Assembly: GCF_903643065.1 (NCBI RefSeq)
Contig: NZ_CAHJWX010000056.1
Coordinates: 1-8,213, forward strand
DNA: 8,213 nucleotides
Direction of reading: 5' to 3'
Source of the DNA: Sphingomonas bacterium
GTDB taxonomy: Bacteria > Pseudomonadota > Alphaproteobacteria > Sphingomonadales > Sphingomonadaceae
Shown: piece by piece, positions 1 to 7,159 of the stretch
Position numbering within the stretch: position 1 is the stretch's first letter
Layout of the letters: every line of letters begins with the position of its first letter
The notes under the pieces: generated by a model
Seen by the model: the letters and a program-made list of their open reading frames with translations, nothing else
What the model was told of the DNA's origin: nothing
Database searches by the model: none
Position numbers and translations under genes: made by a program

Positions 1-13
1 CAGCCTGCATCTT

Positions 14-53
14 GAATCAGACTTCTCGCCGCTTGCGAAGCCCTGTCAGATTC
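14..53. repeat. Imperfect inverted repeat (nested stem-loop)
   Basis: GAATCAGAC at 14-22 is matched by GTCAGATTC at 45-53, complementary except for one central A/A mismatch. Inside it, CTTC (22-25) and GAAG (37-40) can also pair, though C22 is shared, so the two stems compete at that base. The result is a nested hairpin about 40 nt long. There is no T-run on either side, so an intrinsic terminator is not supported. Its role is unknown; it may belong to a gene left of the window. Confidence 0.35.
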
Positions 54-205
54 AGCGTCACGTCATCCCGCTCTAGCTCGCTAAATGTCGATCCGGCCTA
101 GAAGGTCGGCTAGGTCGACGGGAAGGCGACGCGGTGACGTTGCTCGTGCCCGTCGCCCAGCGGTCGCCGCCAACGCCGCGCCGACAAGGTGTCCGGATCA
201 GACGC

Positions 206-224
206 TGATCAACCCCGTTGATCA
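206..224. repeat. Perfect 8-bp inverted repeat, 3-nt loop
   Basis: TGATCAAC (206-213) and GTTGATCA (217-224) are exact reverse complements around a CCC loop. A further GATCA at 196-200 can pair with TGATC at 206-210, giving an alternative fold. It lies 104 nt beyond the phosphatase stop codon in that gene's direction of transcription. It could help define the transcript's 3' end, but no T-tract follows on the minus strand, so I do not call it a rho-independent terminator. Confidence 0.4.
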
Positions 225-327
225 AGCACTTCATCACGCGGTCCCACACCGGCGACAGTCGGCATCGTCAAGGAACTGCAGAGCTCCCGCGCGGTGTTGG
301 CGATTGAACCTACTGAGTACGTCGTCT

Positions 328-2160
328 TCAGCAATTCGCCAGTTCTCGCTTCCTGCGGCGGCGTAGCGTGCCACCAACCGTGCCGAAGCCGAGGATCATG
401 GTCATCCAAGTCGCCGGTTCCGGAACCGCGCCGGTCAGCGAAAGGAACAAGCCGTTCGCGCGGTAGTCGAGCGAGGCGGTCTCGCCGCCGGCAAGATTGC
501 TGTAGGCGACGGTCGAGAACTGACCGGTGTGGCTGCCATAGCCGAGAAGTTGATAGACCCCGTTCGTGCCGCCGAACGTCGTCAGGTCCAGTCCCAGCTG
601 CCCGTCGAGCGTCGCGGCGCCCAGGATATTGAAGATGTTCGCCTGCCCGAGTTCGCTCAGCATGAGGATGCCCGTCGACGTCTGCGTGTAAGCGCCGCCT
701 GCCGTCAGCGCGTTCGCGATCTTGAGCGTGCCGCCGGCGACCGTCACGTCGCCGATGCCGAGCGCCGTCTGGGATCCCGCGATCACGGTGCCGCCGGCGA
801 CCGTCGTGCCGCCGCTGTAGCTGTTGGCGCCGGTAAGCGTCAGCGCGCCGGTGCCGGTATGGGTGAAGCCGCCATCGCCGGCGATGTCATTGCTGAACGT
901 ATCCGCCGCAGCGAATCCGCCTTGGCTGGCATCCTGATTAATCGTGGTCTGACCGGTGAAGCTGCGATAGCCGCTGCCCGCCGTGTAGAGGTCGAGCCGC
1001 GCCCAGCCGCTGCCATCGTCCAGCGCCGCGCCGGAGGCCAGTTCCGTCGAGGCGAGCACGTCGCGGCGCTGCTGCGCATTCAGATAGGTAAAGCGCGTCG
1101 ATAGCAGCACCTCGGCGCCGGTGGGGACCACGGGAGCGAGGTTCGTCGGCCCCGTCGCGCTGACGCCATAGGTCGCGCGGAAGTTCGCGTCCGATGTGAC
1201 CTGCGCGGCGTTGGCGGCTGAATATTGGCCGGTGTCCTGTCGCGCGGCGGTGGCGACATCCGTTCCGCCAGCATATTTGGAGAGGACCGTGCGCAGGTTG
1301 GTCGTGAGCTGGTTCAGGGTCGCGACGTAGTTCCCCCCATTGGTATAGTCCGGGTTACCGTTCAGGAGATTGGCGACGGCGTGCAGCGCCTCGATCCGGC
1401 CTGCGATGACGTCGAAGGAATAATGCGCGCCCAGGACGACACGGCTGTAGCCATAGTCCAGCCCCCGCGCGATTTCCGTGGTGAAGCGTTCGGGCACCGC
1501 GAGCGCTTCGAGCAGCGCGATGGTCGTGCCGAACGTGGTGTGCCCGCTCGGGAAGGCCGGATTGTTGATCAGACCGGCGTTGATGGACGCGCTCACGACC
1601 TGAATCTGATTGGAGACCTGGAACGGGCGCGAGTCACCGTAGATGTCCTGGCCCACACCCGTCGTCGTGACGCCATAGGCCCTGTCGTAGACGTTGAACT
1701 GGCCGCCGGTGGGCAGCGCGGGTCCGCTCGCCCTGGTGACGCCGTTGGTGGTGCCGTTGGCGAAATAATATTTGCCGAACGACGTGTCGCTGCCCGAGAC
1801 GCTCGTGAACTGCGTGATCTCGGAAGTGATCGCCGCGATCAGCGGGTCGTTCGCCCTGACGGCGTTCTGGTAGGACGCGTCGAGCGTCGTTCCGAGTCCG
1901 TTGGTGAATTGCGAGCCATTGGAGAACTGGCTGTTGTCGCTGATCGCTAGCTGCCGGCGGGCGGCGCTGGCGTTGTTGTTGACCGTGATTGTCGAGCTCA
2001 GATTGTCGGCCAGCGCCTGCCGGCCCGCGGCGGTCTGCTCCAGCGTCGTGAGCGGCAGCAACAGTTGCGCGCCCGATATGTTAGCGGCGCTCTGCGCATC
2101 GGCTTGGCCAGCCACGTACATTGTGGCGGCCGCCGCGAGTAGCGTGTTCCGAATGCGCAT
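328..2160 (-). CDS. Exported PAP2-family acid phosphatase with autotransporter-associated repeat and PEP-CTERM sorting tail
   Basis: Predicted 610-residue exported phosphomonoesterase of the PAP2 (class A non-specific acid phosphatase) superfamily. I chose the ATG at 2158-2160 because GGGGAG lies 5 nt upstream and it opens a signal peptide (residues 1-22, cleavage after ADA). An in-frame ATG at 2254-2256 would add 32 basic residues ahead of it. Motifs in order: SRPF (R178, P179), PSGH (204-207) and SRVVLGAHYSFD (239-250), which match the family's RP...PSGH...SRx5HxxxD pattern, with spacings of 24 and 31 residues. The lysine normally seven residues before the RP arginine is Gln171. Residues about 428-468 resemble an autotransporter-associated (PATR-type) beta repeat, TLTGANSYSGGTTVAGGT. 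The C-terminus has VPEPATW (579-585), a hydrophobic stretch and RRRRKR (600-605), a PEP-CTERM signal handled by exosortase. There is no beta-barrel domain. Substrate is unknown; it is divergent from the TonB receptor gene. Confidence 0.88.
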   Translation of the reverse strand: MRIRNTLLAAAATMYVAGQADAQSAANISGAQLLLPLTTLEQTAAGRQALADNLSSTITVNNNASAARRQLAISDNSQFSNGSQFTNGLGTTLDASYQNAVRANDPLIAAITSEITQFTSVSGSDTSFGKYYFANGTTNGVTRASGPALPTGGQFNVYDRAYGVTTTGVGQDIYGDSRPFQVSNQIQVVSASINAGLINNPAFPSGHTTFGTTIALLEALAVPERFTTEIARGLDYGYSRVVLGAHYSFDVIAGRIEALHAVANLLNGNPDYTNGGNYVATLNQLTTNLRTVLSKYAGGTDVATAARQDTGQYSAANAAQVTSDANFRATYGVSATGPTNLAPVVPTGAEVLLSTRFTYLNAQQRRDVLASTELASGAALDDGSGWARLDLYTAGSGYRSFTGQTTINQDASQGGFAAADTFSNDIAGDGGFTHTGTGALTLTGANSYSGGTTVAGGTVIAGSQTALGIGDVTVAGGTLKIANALTAGGAYTQTSTGILMLSELGQANIFNILGAATLDGQLGLDLTTFGGTNGVYQLLGYGSHTGQFSTVAYSNLAGGETASLDYRANGLFLSLTGAVPEPATWMTMILGFGTVGGTLRRRRKRELANC

Positions 2161-2280
2161 GATGTCTCCCCGTCGCCTTCGCACCCGCGTGCGATCCGAT
2201 TTCGACGCGTTAACCTTCTCATGTGACGGAACGGAGACGGATTGTCGTGAAATCATGCATGACGTAGCGTAATAAAATAG

Positions 2281-2365
2281 TCACAATCGCGCACCGTTAT
2301 ACTTGTGAATATTCCAATCGAAGTACCCTTTACTGATTTCGTTATACGATCGATCGCAATCGAGG
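2281..2365. repeat. Repeat cluster in divergent region (candidate operators)
   Basis: CGTTATAC occurs at 2295-2302 and 2340-2347. Each copy is followed by a second shared block: CAATCGAAG at 2315-2323 (12-nt gap) and CAATCGAGG at 2357-2365 (9-nt gap). A third CAATCG is at 2284-2289. Overlapping this, TCACAA (2281-2286) and TTGTGA (2303-2308) form an inverted pair 16 nt apart. A 10-bp palindrome CGATCGATCG sits at 2347-2356. Repeated blocks between divergent genes often mark regulator binding; which regulator is unknown. Confidence 0.35.
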
Positions 2366-2670
2366 GCGTAAGGCAGAGGAGTTCTATCAATCAACCTCGA
2401 AGTTGCTGAGCCAAGCCGCTTGACCGATCCTTGATGGCGGGCAATGGGTGCTAACCGCCCGGCAGTTTAGCGGGCCAGGAAAAATCTCGTGAAGCGCAGC
2501 CCGGCTCGGGAAACGTACCGTATCTGATATGTTGACCGCCGGGGCGGCTTCAGGTCGACAGGACGAACTCGCCTTGCGCGATAGCCGAACCGACCTGGCA
2601 ACTTGAGGTAATCGCCACGGGATCGGCTCTTGCAACTCGGACCCCGCCGCCCGCAAGGCAGCGCCATCGT

Positions 2671-2710
2671 GCTGCGACACGACGGATAATGCCTCGCTGC
2701 GGCACGACGG
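2671..2710. repeat. 15-bp direct repeat upstream of TonB receptor
   Basis: GCTGCGACACGACGG (2671-2685) and GCTGCGGCACGACGG (2696-2710) differ at one base and start 25 bp apart. The first copy overlaps CGTG...CACG, a partial dyad (2669-2682). Between the copies is GATAAT (2685-2690), a -10-like hexamer on the plus strand, though no convincing -35 precedes it. The arrangement, about 80-120 bp before the receptor start, would suit an operator. Chance duplication in GC-rich DNA is the alternative. Confidence 0.35.
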
Positions 2711-2788
2711 CCGCCGGATCGACGCATGCTTCGACCTACCGCGAGAAATGGCGTCGGGCCGCGCAGACAAACCGAGGACGGGAATAGC

Positions 2789-5764
2789 ATGATGAAGGTC
2801 AATCGTCGGGCAAAGCTGCTGTTGAGCGCAACGGCTTCGATGGTGTTGCCGGCCGCGGCTTGGGCACAAGCCGCGGCTCCCACGCCACCGGCCGCTCGCG
2901 CGGCACCAGTCGACGCGACGCAACCACAGGACGCCGCCACGACACCCACCGCCGCGGATACGGCCGGCACGGACGTGGTCGTCACCGGCAGCCGCATCGC
3001 ACGTCCGAACAACGAGGCACCCAATCCGATCACCACGCTGGACGCCGCCGACATTCAGCAATCGGGCAATACCAACATCACCGATTTCCTGCTGCGCGTC
3101 CCTGCGCTGACGGCATCGACCGACAGCACCAAGACGTCGGGCGGCAACGGCTCGTACGGGTCCTTCGGCCAGACCGGTCTCAACGAGCTGAACCTGCGCA
3201 ACCTGGGCAACCAGCGCACGCTGGTGCTGGTCGACGGCCGCCGCCACGTCTCCAGCGAGTATCAGACCGCCGCCGTCGACATCAGCACCATCCCGACCGA
3301 CCTGATCCAGTCCGTCGACGTGCTGACCGGAGCGGTGGGCGCGGTGTACGGCGCGGACGGCGTGACGGGCGTGGTCAATTTTCGGCTGAAGCGCGACCTG
3401 GAGGGAGTGTCGGTACGCAGCCAGTTCGGCATTTCGGATCAAGGCGATGCCGCCAGCCGCTTCGTGTCGGTGGCCGCGGGGCACAATTTCGGCGGCGGCC
3501 GCGGTAACGTGACCCTGTCCTACGAATTCAGCGGCAGCGACGCCGTCGCGAACAATGACCGCTCCTTCCTGCGGCAGGACCAGCGCAAGTACATCATCCC
3601 CAACGACGCTGCCGCGACGAACACCAGCCTGCCCGCCAACATCCTGGCCGGTGACCTTCATTACAACACGGTCTCGCCCGTCAGCGCGGTCAACATCGGC
3701 GGCGATGCCTACCCGAGCTACGATGGCCTCGGGCAACCGTACAACAACGGGACCATCGCGTCCTATTATGCCGTCGGCGGCGAAGGCACGGGCGTCGCCG
3801 GCTTCTACCAGGGCGACATCCTGCCGCGCATCCGGCGCAACGATGTCAACCTCCTGACACACTACGACTTCTCGGACGCGTTCAAGCTGTCGCTGGAGGG
3901 CAAGTTCGCCCAGACGAACGCCTCCACCTTTGGCCAATATACCGAAACCTATTATTACACGCCGTCCTTCGGCAACCCGTTCATCCCCGCCTCCATTCGG
4001 ACCGCGGCGCTCGCCGCCGGCACGACGGCGAACGGCGTGACCACGCCGGCGACGATCTACGTCAGCCGCGACAATATCGACTTCGGGCGGCAGGGAGAGG
4101 GCGATCGCCGGCGCACCTATCGCGGCGTGGCGGACGCGTCGGGCCGCATCTCCGACCACGCGACGTACGACGCCTATTACGAGTATGGCCGAACCGACGT
4201 CCGGATCACCAAGCTCAACGACCGGCTGAACAAACAATATAACGACGCGCTGGACGCGGTGACCAACGCGGCAGGGCAGATCGTCTGCAATCCCGCCAAC
4301 AACCCGATCGCGGGCTGCGTCCCGCTCAACATCTTCGGTCCCGGGCCCGCGACGGCGCAGCAACTCGCCTATTTCCTCGTGAGCGATACCAGCAGCGTCC
4401 GCATCACTCAGCAGGTCGCGAACGCGAGCGTCAGCGGCGACTTCGGCCAGTTCTTCGCGTTGCCCGGCGGCCCCGTCCGGTTTGCGTTCGGCGGCGAGTA
4501 CCGACGCGAGACGAGCCGTTTCGACCCCGATCCCCGCCTGCTCCAGGGGCTGTTCTACGGCGGCGACGAGCCGTCGCCGATCAACGGCACCGTCGGCAGC
4601 TTCGACGTCAAGGAAGCGTTCGGCGAGCTGGAAGCGCCGCTGCTCAAGGACCGGCGCTTCGCCCAGCTGCTGACGGTCGGCGCGGCCGGACGGTATTCGA
4701 GCTATTCCACGGTCGGCGGCACCAGCACGTGGGAGTTCACGGGCTCCTACGCGCCGATCCGGGCGATCACGTTTCGAGGCAGCTACGGCAAGTCGGTGCG
4801 TGCGCCCAACATCGGCGAGCTGTTCCAGCCGACGCTCGGCACCTCGGCTTTCGTCGGCGAGCCGTGCACACCGGCCAACATCAACAACGGCACGCAATAT
4901 CGCAAGCAGAACTGCACCACCACGCTGGCCGCGGTCGGCGCGGCACCGAACGCGAACCTTCAGAGCGCCAATTTCATTCCGGGCTCTTCGAGCGGCAACC
5001 CCAATCTGCAGCCCGAACGCGCGACGACCTGGACGGCGGGCGTGCTGCTGCGCCCCGCCTTTCTGCGCGGCTTCACCGCGTCGTTCGACTGGTACGACAT
5101 CACGCTGAATGGCGCGATCAACACGGTGGACGCGGGCACCCTCGCCGGATTGTGCGTCGACCAGCCGACCGTGCCCAACCAGTTCTGCAACCAGTTCACC
5201 CGCCAACAGGGGACCGGCGCGATCGTGCGCTTCACCGTCAGCCCGCTGAACGTCGCGCAGGTGCGCACGTCGGGCGCCGATCTCAACCTCAACTGGCGGC
5301 TGGAGACCGCGGGCGCCGGCATCTTCAACATCCAGCTGATCGGCGGCTATCTGAACCGCCTCGACCGGATCGGCATTCCGAGCGCACCGGTGGCAAACGA
5401 TGTCGACCAGGCCTTTTCCCCGCGCTGGACGGCCAATCTATCGCCGACCTGGACGATCGGCCTGCTGACGGTGAACTACAACCTGCGCTGGAACGACGCG
5501 GTGCTCGCGTTCAGCCGCAACGCGCTCGCCAACACCCCGAATATCGCGGCTGGGCGCTACCTGCGGTCCGACGCGCTGTGGCAGCACGACCTTCAGGCTC
5601 AGGTCGCGCTGCCGAGCGGCTTCGCCTTCTACGCAGGCGTCAACAACCTGACCGACCAGCGGCCCGACCCGTCATCCTACGCCACCAATGTGCCGATCTC
5701 GCCGCTCGGGCGGTTCTTCTACACGGGCGTGAAGCTCGGTTTCGGGCGCGGAGCTCGTCGGTGA
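2789..5764 (+). CDS. TonB-dependent outer-membrane receptor
   Basis: Predicted 991-residue outer-membrane active transporter that imports a ligand using energy from TonB-ExbBD. I chose the ATG at 2789 because GAGGA lies 10 nt upstream and it opens a signal peptide (MMKVNRRAKLLL..., cleavage after AWA at residue 26). A short Ala/Pro-rich linker leads to a TonB-box-like DVVVTGSR (62-69). The plug domain runs to about residue 210 and includes LVLVDGRRH (146-154) and GAVYGADGVTGVVNF (184-198). The rest is a 22-strand-type barrel with VRAPNIGELF (670-679) and GNPNLQPER (736-744), common in sphingomonad receptors. Three cysteine pairs (500/510, 693/709, 789/800) probably form disulfides in surface loops. 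The last aromatic, F985, is followed by GRGARR. The ligand cannot be read from the sequence. There is no N-terminal signalling domain of the FecA type. Its neighbour is the divergent exported phosphatase. Confidence 0.95.
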   Translation: MMKVNRRAKLLLSATASMVLPAAAWAQAAAPTPPAARAAPVDATQPQDAATTPTAADTAGTDVVVTGSRIARPNNEAPNPITTLDAADIQQSGNTNITDFLLRVPALTASTDSTKTSGGNGSYGSFGQTGLNELNLRNLGNQRTLVLVDGRRHVSSEYQTAAVDISTIPTDLIQSVDVLTGAVGAVYGADGVTGVVNFRLKRDLEGVSVRSQFGISDQGDAASRFVSVAAGHNFGGGRGNVTLSYEFSGSDAVANNDRSFLRQDQRKYIIPNDAAATNTSLPANILAGDLHYNTVSPVSAVNIGGDAYPSYDGLGQPYNNGTIASYYAVGGEGTGVAGFYQGDILPRIRRNDVNLLTHYDFSDAFKLSLEGKFAQTNASTFGQYTETYYYTPSFGNPFIPASIRTAALAAGTTANGVTTPATIYVSRDNIDFGRQGEGDRRRTYRGVADASGRISDHATYDAYYEYGRTDVRITKLNDRLNKQYNDALDAVTNAAGQIVCNPANNPIAGCVPLNIFGPGPATAQQLAYFLVSDTSSVRITQQVANASVSGDFGQFFALPGGPVRFAFGGEYRRETSRFDPDPRLLQGLFYGGDEPSPINGTVGSFDVKEAFGELEAPLLKDRRFAQLLTVGAAGRYSSYSTVGGTSTWEFTGSYAPIRAITFRGSYGKSVRAPNIGELFQPTLGTSAFVGEPCTPANINNGTQYRKQNCTTTLAAVGAAPNANLQSANFIPGSSSGNPNLQPERATTWTAGVLLRPAFLRGFTASFDWYDITLNGAINTVDAGTLAGLCVDQPTVPNQFCNQFTRQQGTGAIVRFTVSPLNVAQVRTSGADLNLNWRLETAGAGIFNIQLIGGYLNRLDRIGIPSAPVANDVDQAFSPRWTANLSPTWTIGLLTVNYNLRWNDAVLAFSRNALANTPNIAAGRYLRSDALWQHDLQAQVALPSGFAFYAGVNNLTDQRPDPSSYATNVPISPLGRFFYTGVKLGFGRGARR

Positions 5765-5813
5765 CGTTATGGGCGCGGGGAGGTCTGGCGGGGATGCTGG
5801 CGCTCCTGCCTGG

Positions 5814-5833
5814 CGCGGCTATCGGGAGCCGCG
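5814..5833. terminator. Possible terminator hairpin between convergent genes
   Basis: CGCGGCT (5814-5820) and AGCCGCG (5827-5833) are perfect 7-bp complements around a 6-nt loop. The stem overlaps the permease stop codon (TAG on the minus strand, 5821-5819) and lies about 50 nt past the receptor stop. Position and GC content fit a bidirectional 3'-end structure, but neither side has a T-tract, so intrinsic termination is uncertain. Confidence 0.25.
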
Positions 5834-7159
5834 TGTGGCGTCGCTGCCGGTTCGCGAGAACAGCAAGGCCGAGATCACGAGCGTCGCGACGCTGACGAGG
5901 AAGCCGATCTGTCCAGCCGCATCGGCCAAGCTGAAGCCGGCGACCACGACGAGGAAGAGGAGGCCGAGCAGCGGCGGCAGCGGGAAGGCCGGCATCCGCC
6001 AGGGCGCGCCCTCGGTCGATCCGGATCGCCGACCCCACAGCGCCGCGATGCACAGACCGGCATAGGTGATGACGTTGCTGTTGCCCAGGATCAGCAGCAG
6101 GATGCGCTCGGGAAGCAGCGTGCCGGCGAGCCCGAACCCGCCCATCACCAGCGTCGCCGCACCAGGAGAGCCCCAGTTTCTGTGCGTGGCCGCGAGCACG
6201 CGGCTGATCGGCACCGGCCACAGCCGGTCACGCCCCGTCGCGTAGAGCTGGCGCCCGGCCATCAAGGCGATGGCGACCGCGGTGTTGAACAGCGCCAGCG
6301 CGACGCCCACGCTCATCACCCGCGCCACCGTCTCGCCGCCGAGCCGGCGCACCACCGCCATCACCGTCGCCGGCGCTCGGAATGCGAGGTGAAGATCGGG
6401 TGCGCCCAGCACCGTCGCCGCGATGGGCGGCATCACGATCACGACGCCGGCGACCAGCGCGGCGAGGATCACCGGCGCCGTATGGCGGGCCGGGTCCTTC
6501 ATGTCCTCGCCGAAGAAGATCGCGGCACCGTAACCGTTGAACGCGTAGATGCTCGACGCCGCCGCCGCGCCGAGCGCGGCGTAGCCGGGCGCGGCAAGCC
6601 CGTCGCCCCTGCCCGCGAGCAGCTCGAACAGCGCCGACGCGGGCCGCGCGGCGTGGCCGAAACCGAGCAGGCATACGACCACGAGCGCCACGAGCTCGGT
6701 CATCAGGAAAGTGCCGGTGACCCAGGCACCGACCTCGACGTTCAGGACGGCGACGCCGGTCACCACGGCCACCGTCGCCGCCGCACACGCCTGCGGCGGC
6801 GTTCCCGGCCACAAGGCGGTGAGATAGGTGGCGACGCCGTGTCCCGACAGTGCAAGCGAGATGCTGAACCCGATCAGGTTCAGCCCGACGATGCCGTGTC
6901 CCGCCAGTCGGCCGAACACGCGTGCAAAGATCGTGTATTCACCGCCCGCGCCCGGGAACGCCGATCCGAGCTCGCCATAGACGCAGGCCATGATCAACCC
7001 GAGCAACGCCGCCGCGACGAAGCAGGGGAACACCGCCGTACCCACCTGCCCCATCACGTCGGAGCCGACGATGAAGACCGCGATGCTCGGCGAGAGACAC
7101 GAGACGGTCAGAAAGAAAGCGCCGGTTGGTCCGATGGAACGGCGCAGCCCGCCATCCAC
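5819..7159 (-). CDS. APC-superfamily amino acid/polyamine permease
   Basis: Predicted 446-residue inner-membrane secondary transporter of the amino acid-polyamine-organocation superfamily. About 12 hydrophobic segments can be placed, near residues 12-32, 40-60, 88-112, 125-141, 146-166, 195-215, 228-250, 278-301, 332-350, 353-375, 393-410 and 417-435. Family motifs are clear: GELGSAFPGAGGEY (62-75) after TM2, FNGYGAAIFFGEDMKDPAR (207-225) around TM6, and RQLYATGRDRLWP (303-315) after TM8. Length is normal for a core APC permease. The start is GTG (7157-7159), with only a distant purine-rich AGGCAGGGG upstream, so initiation may be weak; no in-frame ATG exists before residue 57. Substrate is not deducible; amino acid uptake is the family default. 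It converges on the TonB receptor and is divergent from the small ORF and S53 protease gene. Confidence 0.92.
   Translation of the reverse strand: MDGGLRRSIGPTGAFFLTVSCLSPSIAVFIVGSDVMGQVGTAVFPCFVAAALLGLIMACVYGELGSAFPGAGGEYTIFARVFGRLAGHGIVGLNLIGFSISLALSGHGVATYLTALWPGTPPQACAAATVAVVTGVAVLNVEVGAWVTGTFLMTELVALVVVCLLGFGHAARPASALFELLAGRGDGLAAPGYAALGAAAASSIYAFNGYGAAIFFGEDMKDPARHTAPVILAALVAGVVIVMPPIAATVLGAPDLHLAFRAPATVMAVVRRLGGETVARVMSVGVALALFNTAVAIALMAGRQLYATGRDRLWPVPISRVLAATHRNWGSPGAATLVMGGFGLAGTLLPERILLLILGNSNVITYAGLCIAALWGRRSGSTEGAPWRMPAFPLPPLLGLLFLVVVAGFSLADAAGQIGFLVSVATLVISALLFSRTGSDATRGSR

Larger units (their letters stand above)
1..327. other. Left-edge region without a recognisable gene
   Basis: I read all frames and found no protein I recognise and no open frame with a convincing ribosome binding site. 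The short open frames here have Arg/Ser/Ala-rich composition typical of GC-rich non-coding frames. The stretch lies downstream of the phosphatase gene, which reads leftward and stops at 328. It contains two inverted repeats, listed separately, neither followed by a run of T. A decayed gene or mobile-element remnant is possible, but I see no diagnostic motif for one. Confidence 0.5.
2161..2788. promoter_or_regulatory. Divergent intergenic region between phosphatase and TonB receptor
   Basis: This 628-bp gap must hold the promoters of both divergent genes. About 2265-2360 is clearly more AT-rich than the surroundings and contains paired motifs listed separately. TATAAC, a -10-like hexamer on the minus strand, occurs at 2296-2301 and 2341-2346, but I see no good -35 at the right distance. 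A 10-bp palindrome, TCATGCATGA, lies at 2253-2262. The half nearer the receptor is GC-rich and has weak hairpins: GCCCG/CGGGC at 2457-2475 and CCGCC/GGCGG at 2536-2547. No known riboswitch was recognised. Confidence 0.5.

Noticed and set aside
209..409. MPTVAGVGP in a minus-strand frame, which briefly recalls IS110-type transposases
   Set aside because: The match is a short common string, the residues around it do not fit the family, and no other transposase motif or terminal repeat is present.
2281..2308. TCACAA/TTGTGA pair as a CRP/FNR site
   Set aside because: The half-sites point outward with a 16-nt gap, unlike the TGTGA-N6-TCACA arrangement.
2529..2606. A 25-codon frame (MLTAGAASG...) in the receptor leader, considered as a leader peptide
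   Set aside because: There is no ribosome binding site ahead of the ATG and no run of codons suggesting attenuation.
2387..5206. A 939-codon open frame on the minus strand antisense to the TonB receptor
   Set aside because: It is Arg/Val/Ala-rich with no recognisable domain and overlaps a receptor with full family motifs. Long antisense frames are expected opposite GC-rich genes.
4729..5895. A 388-codon plus-strand frame overlapping the end of the receptor
   Set aside because: It is the +1-type shadow of the receptor, with Arg/Gly-rich composition and no family features.
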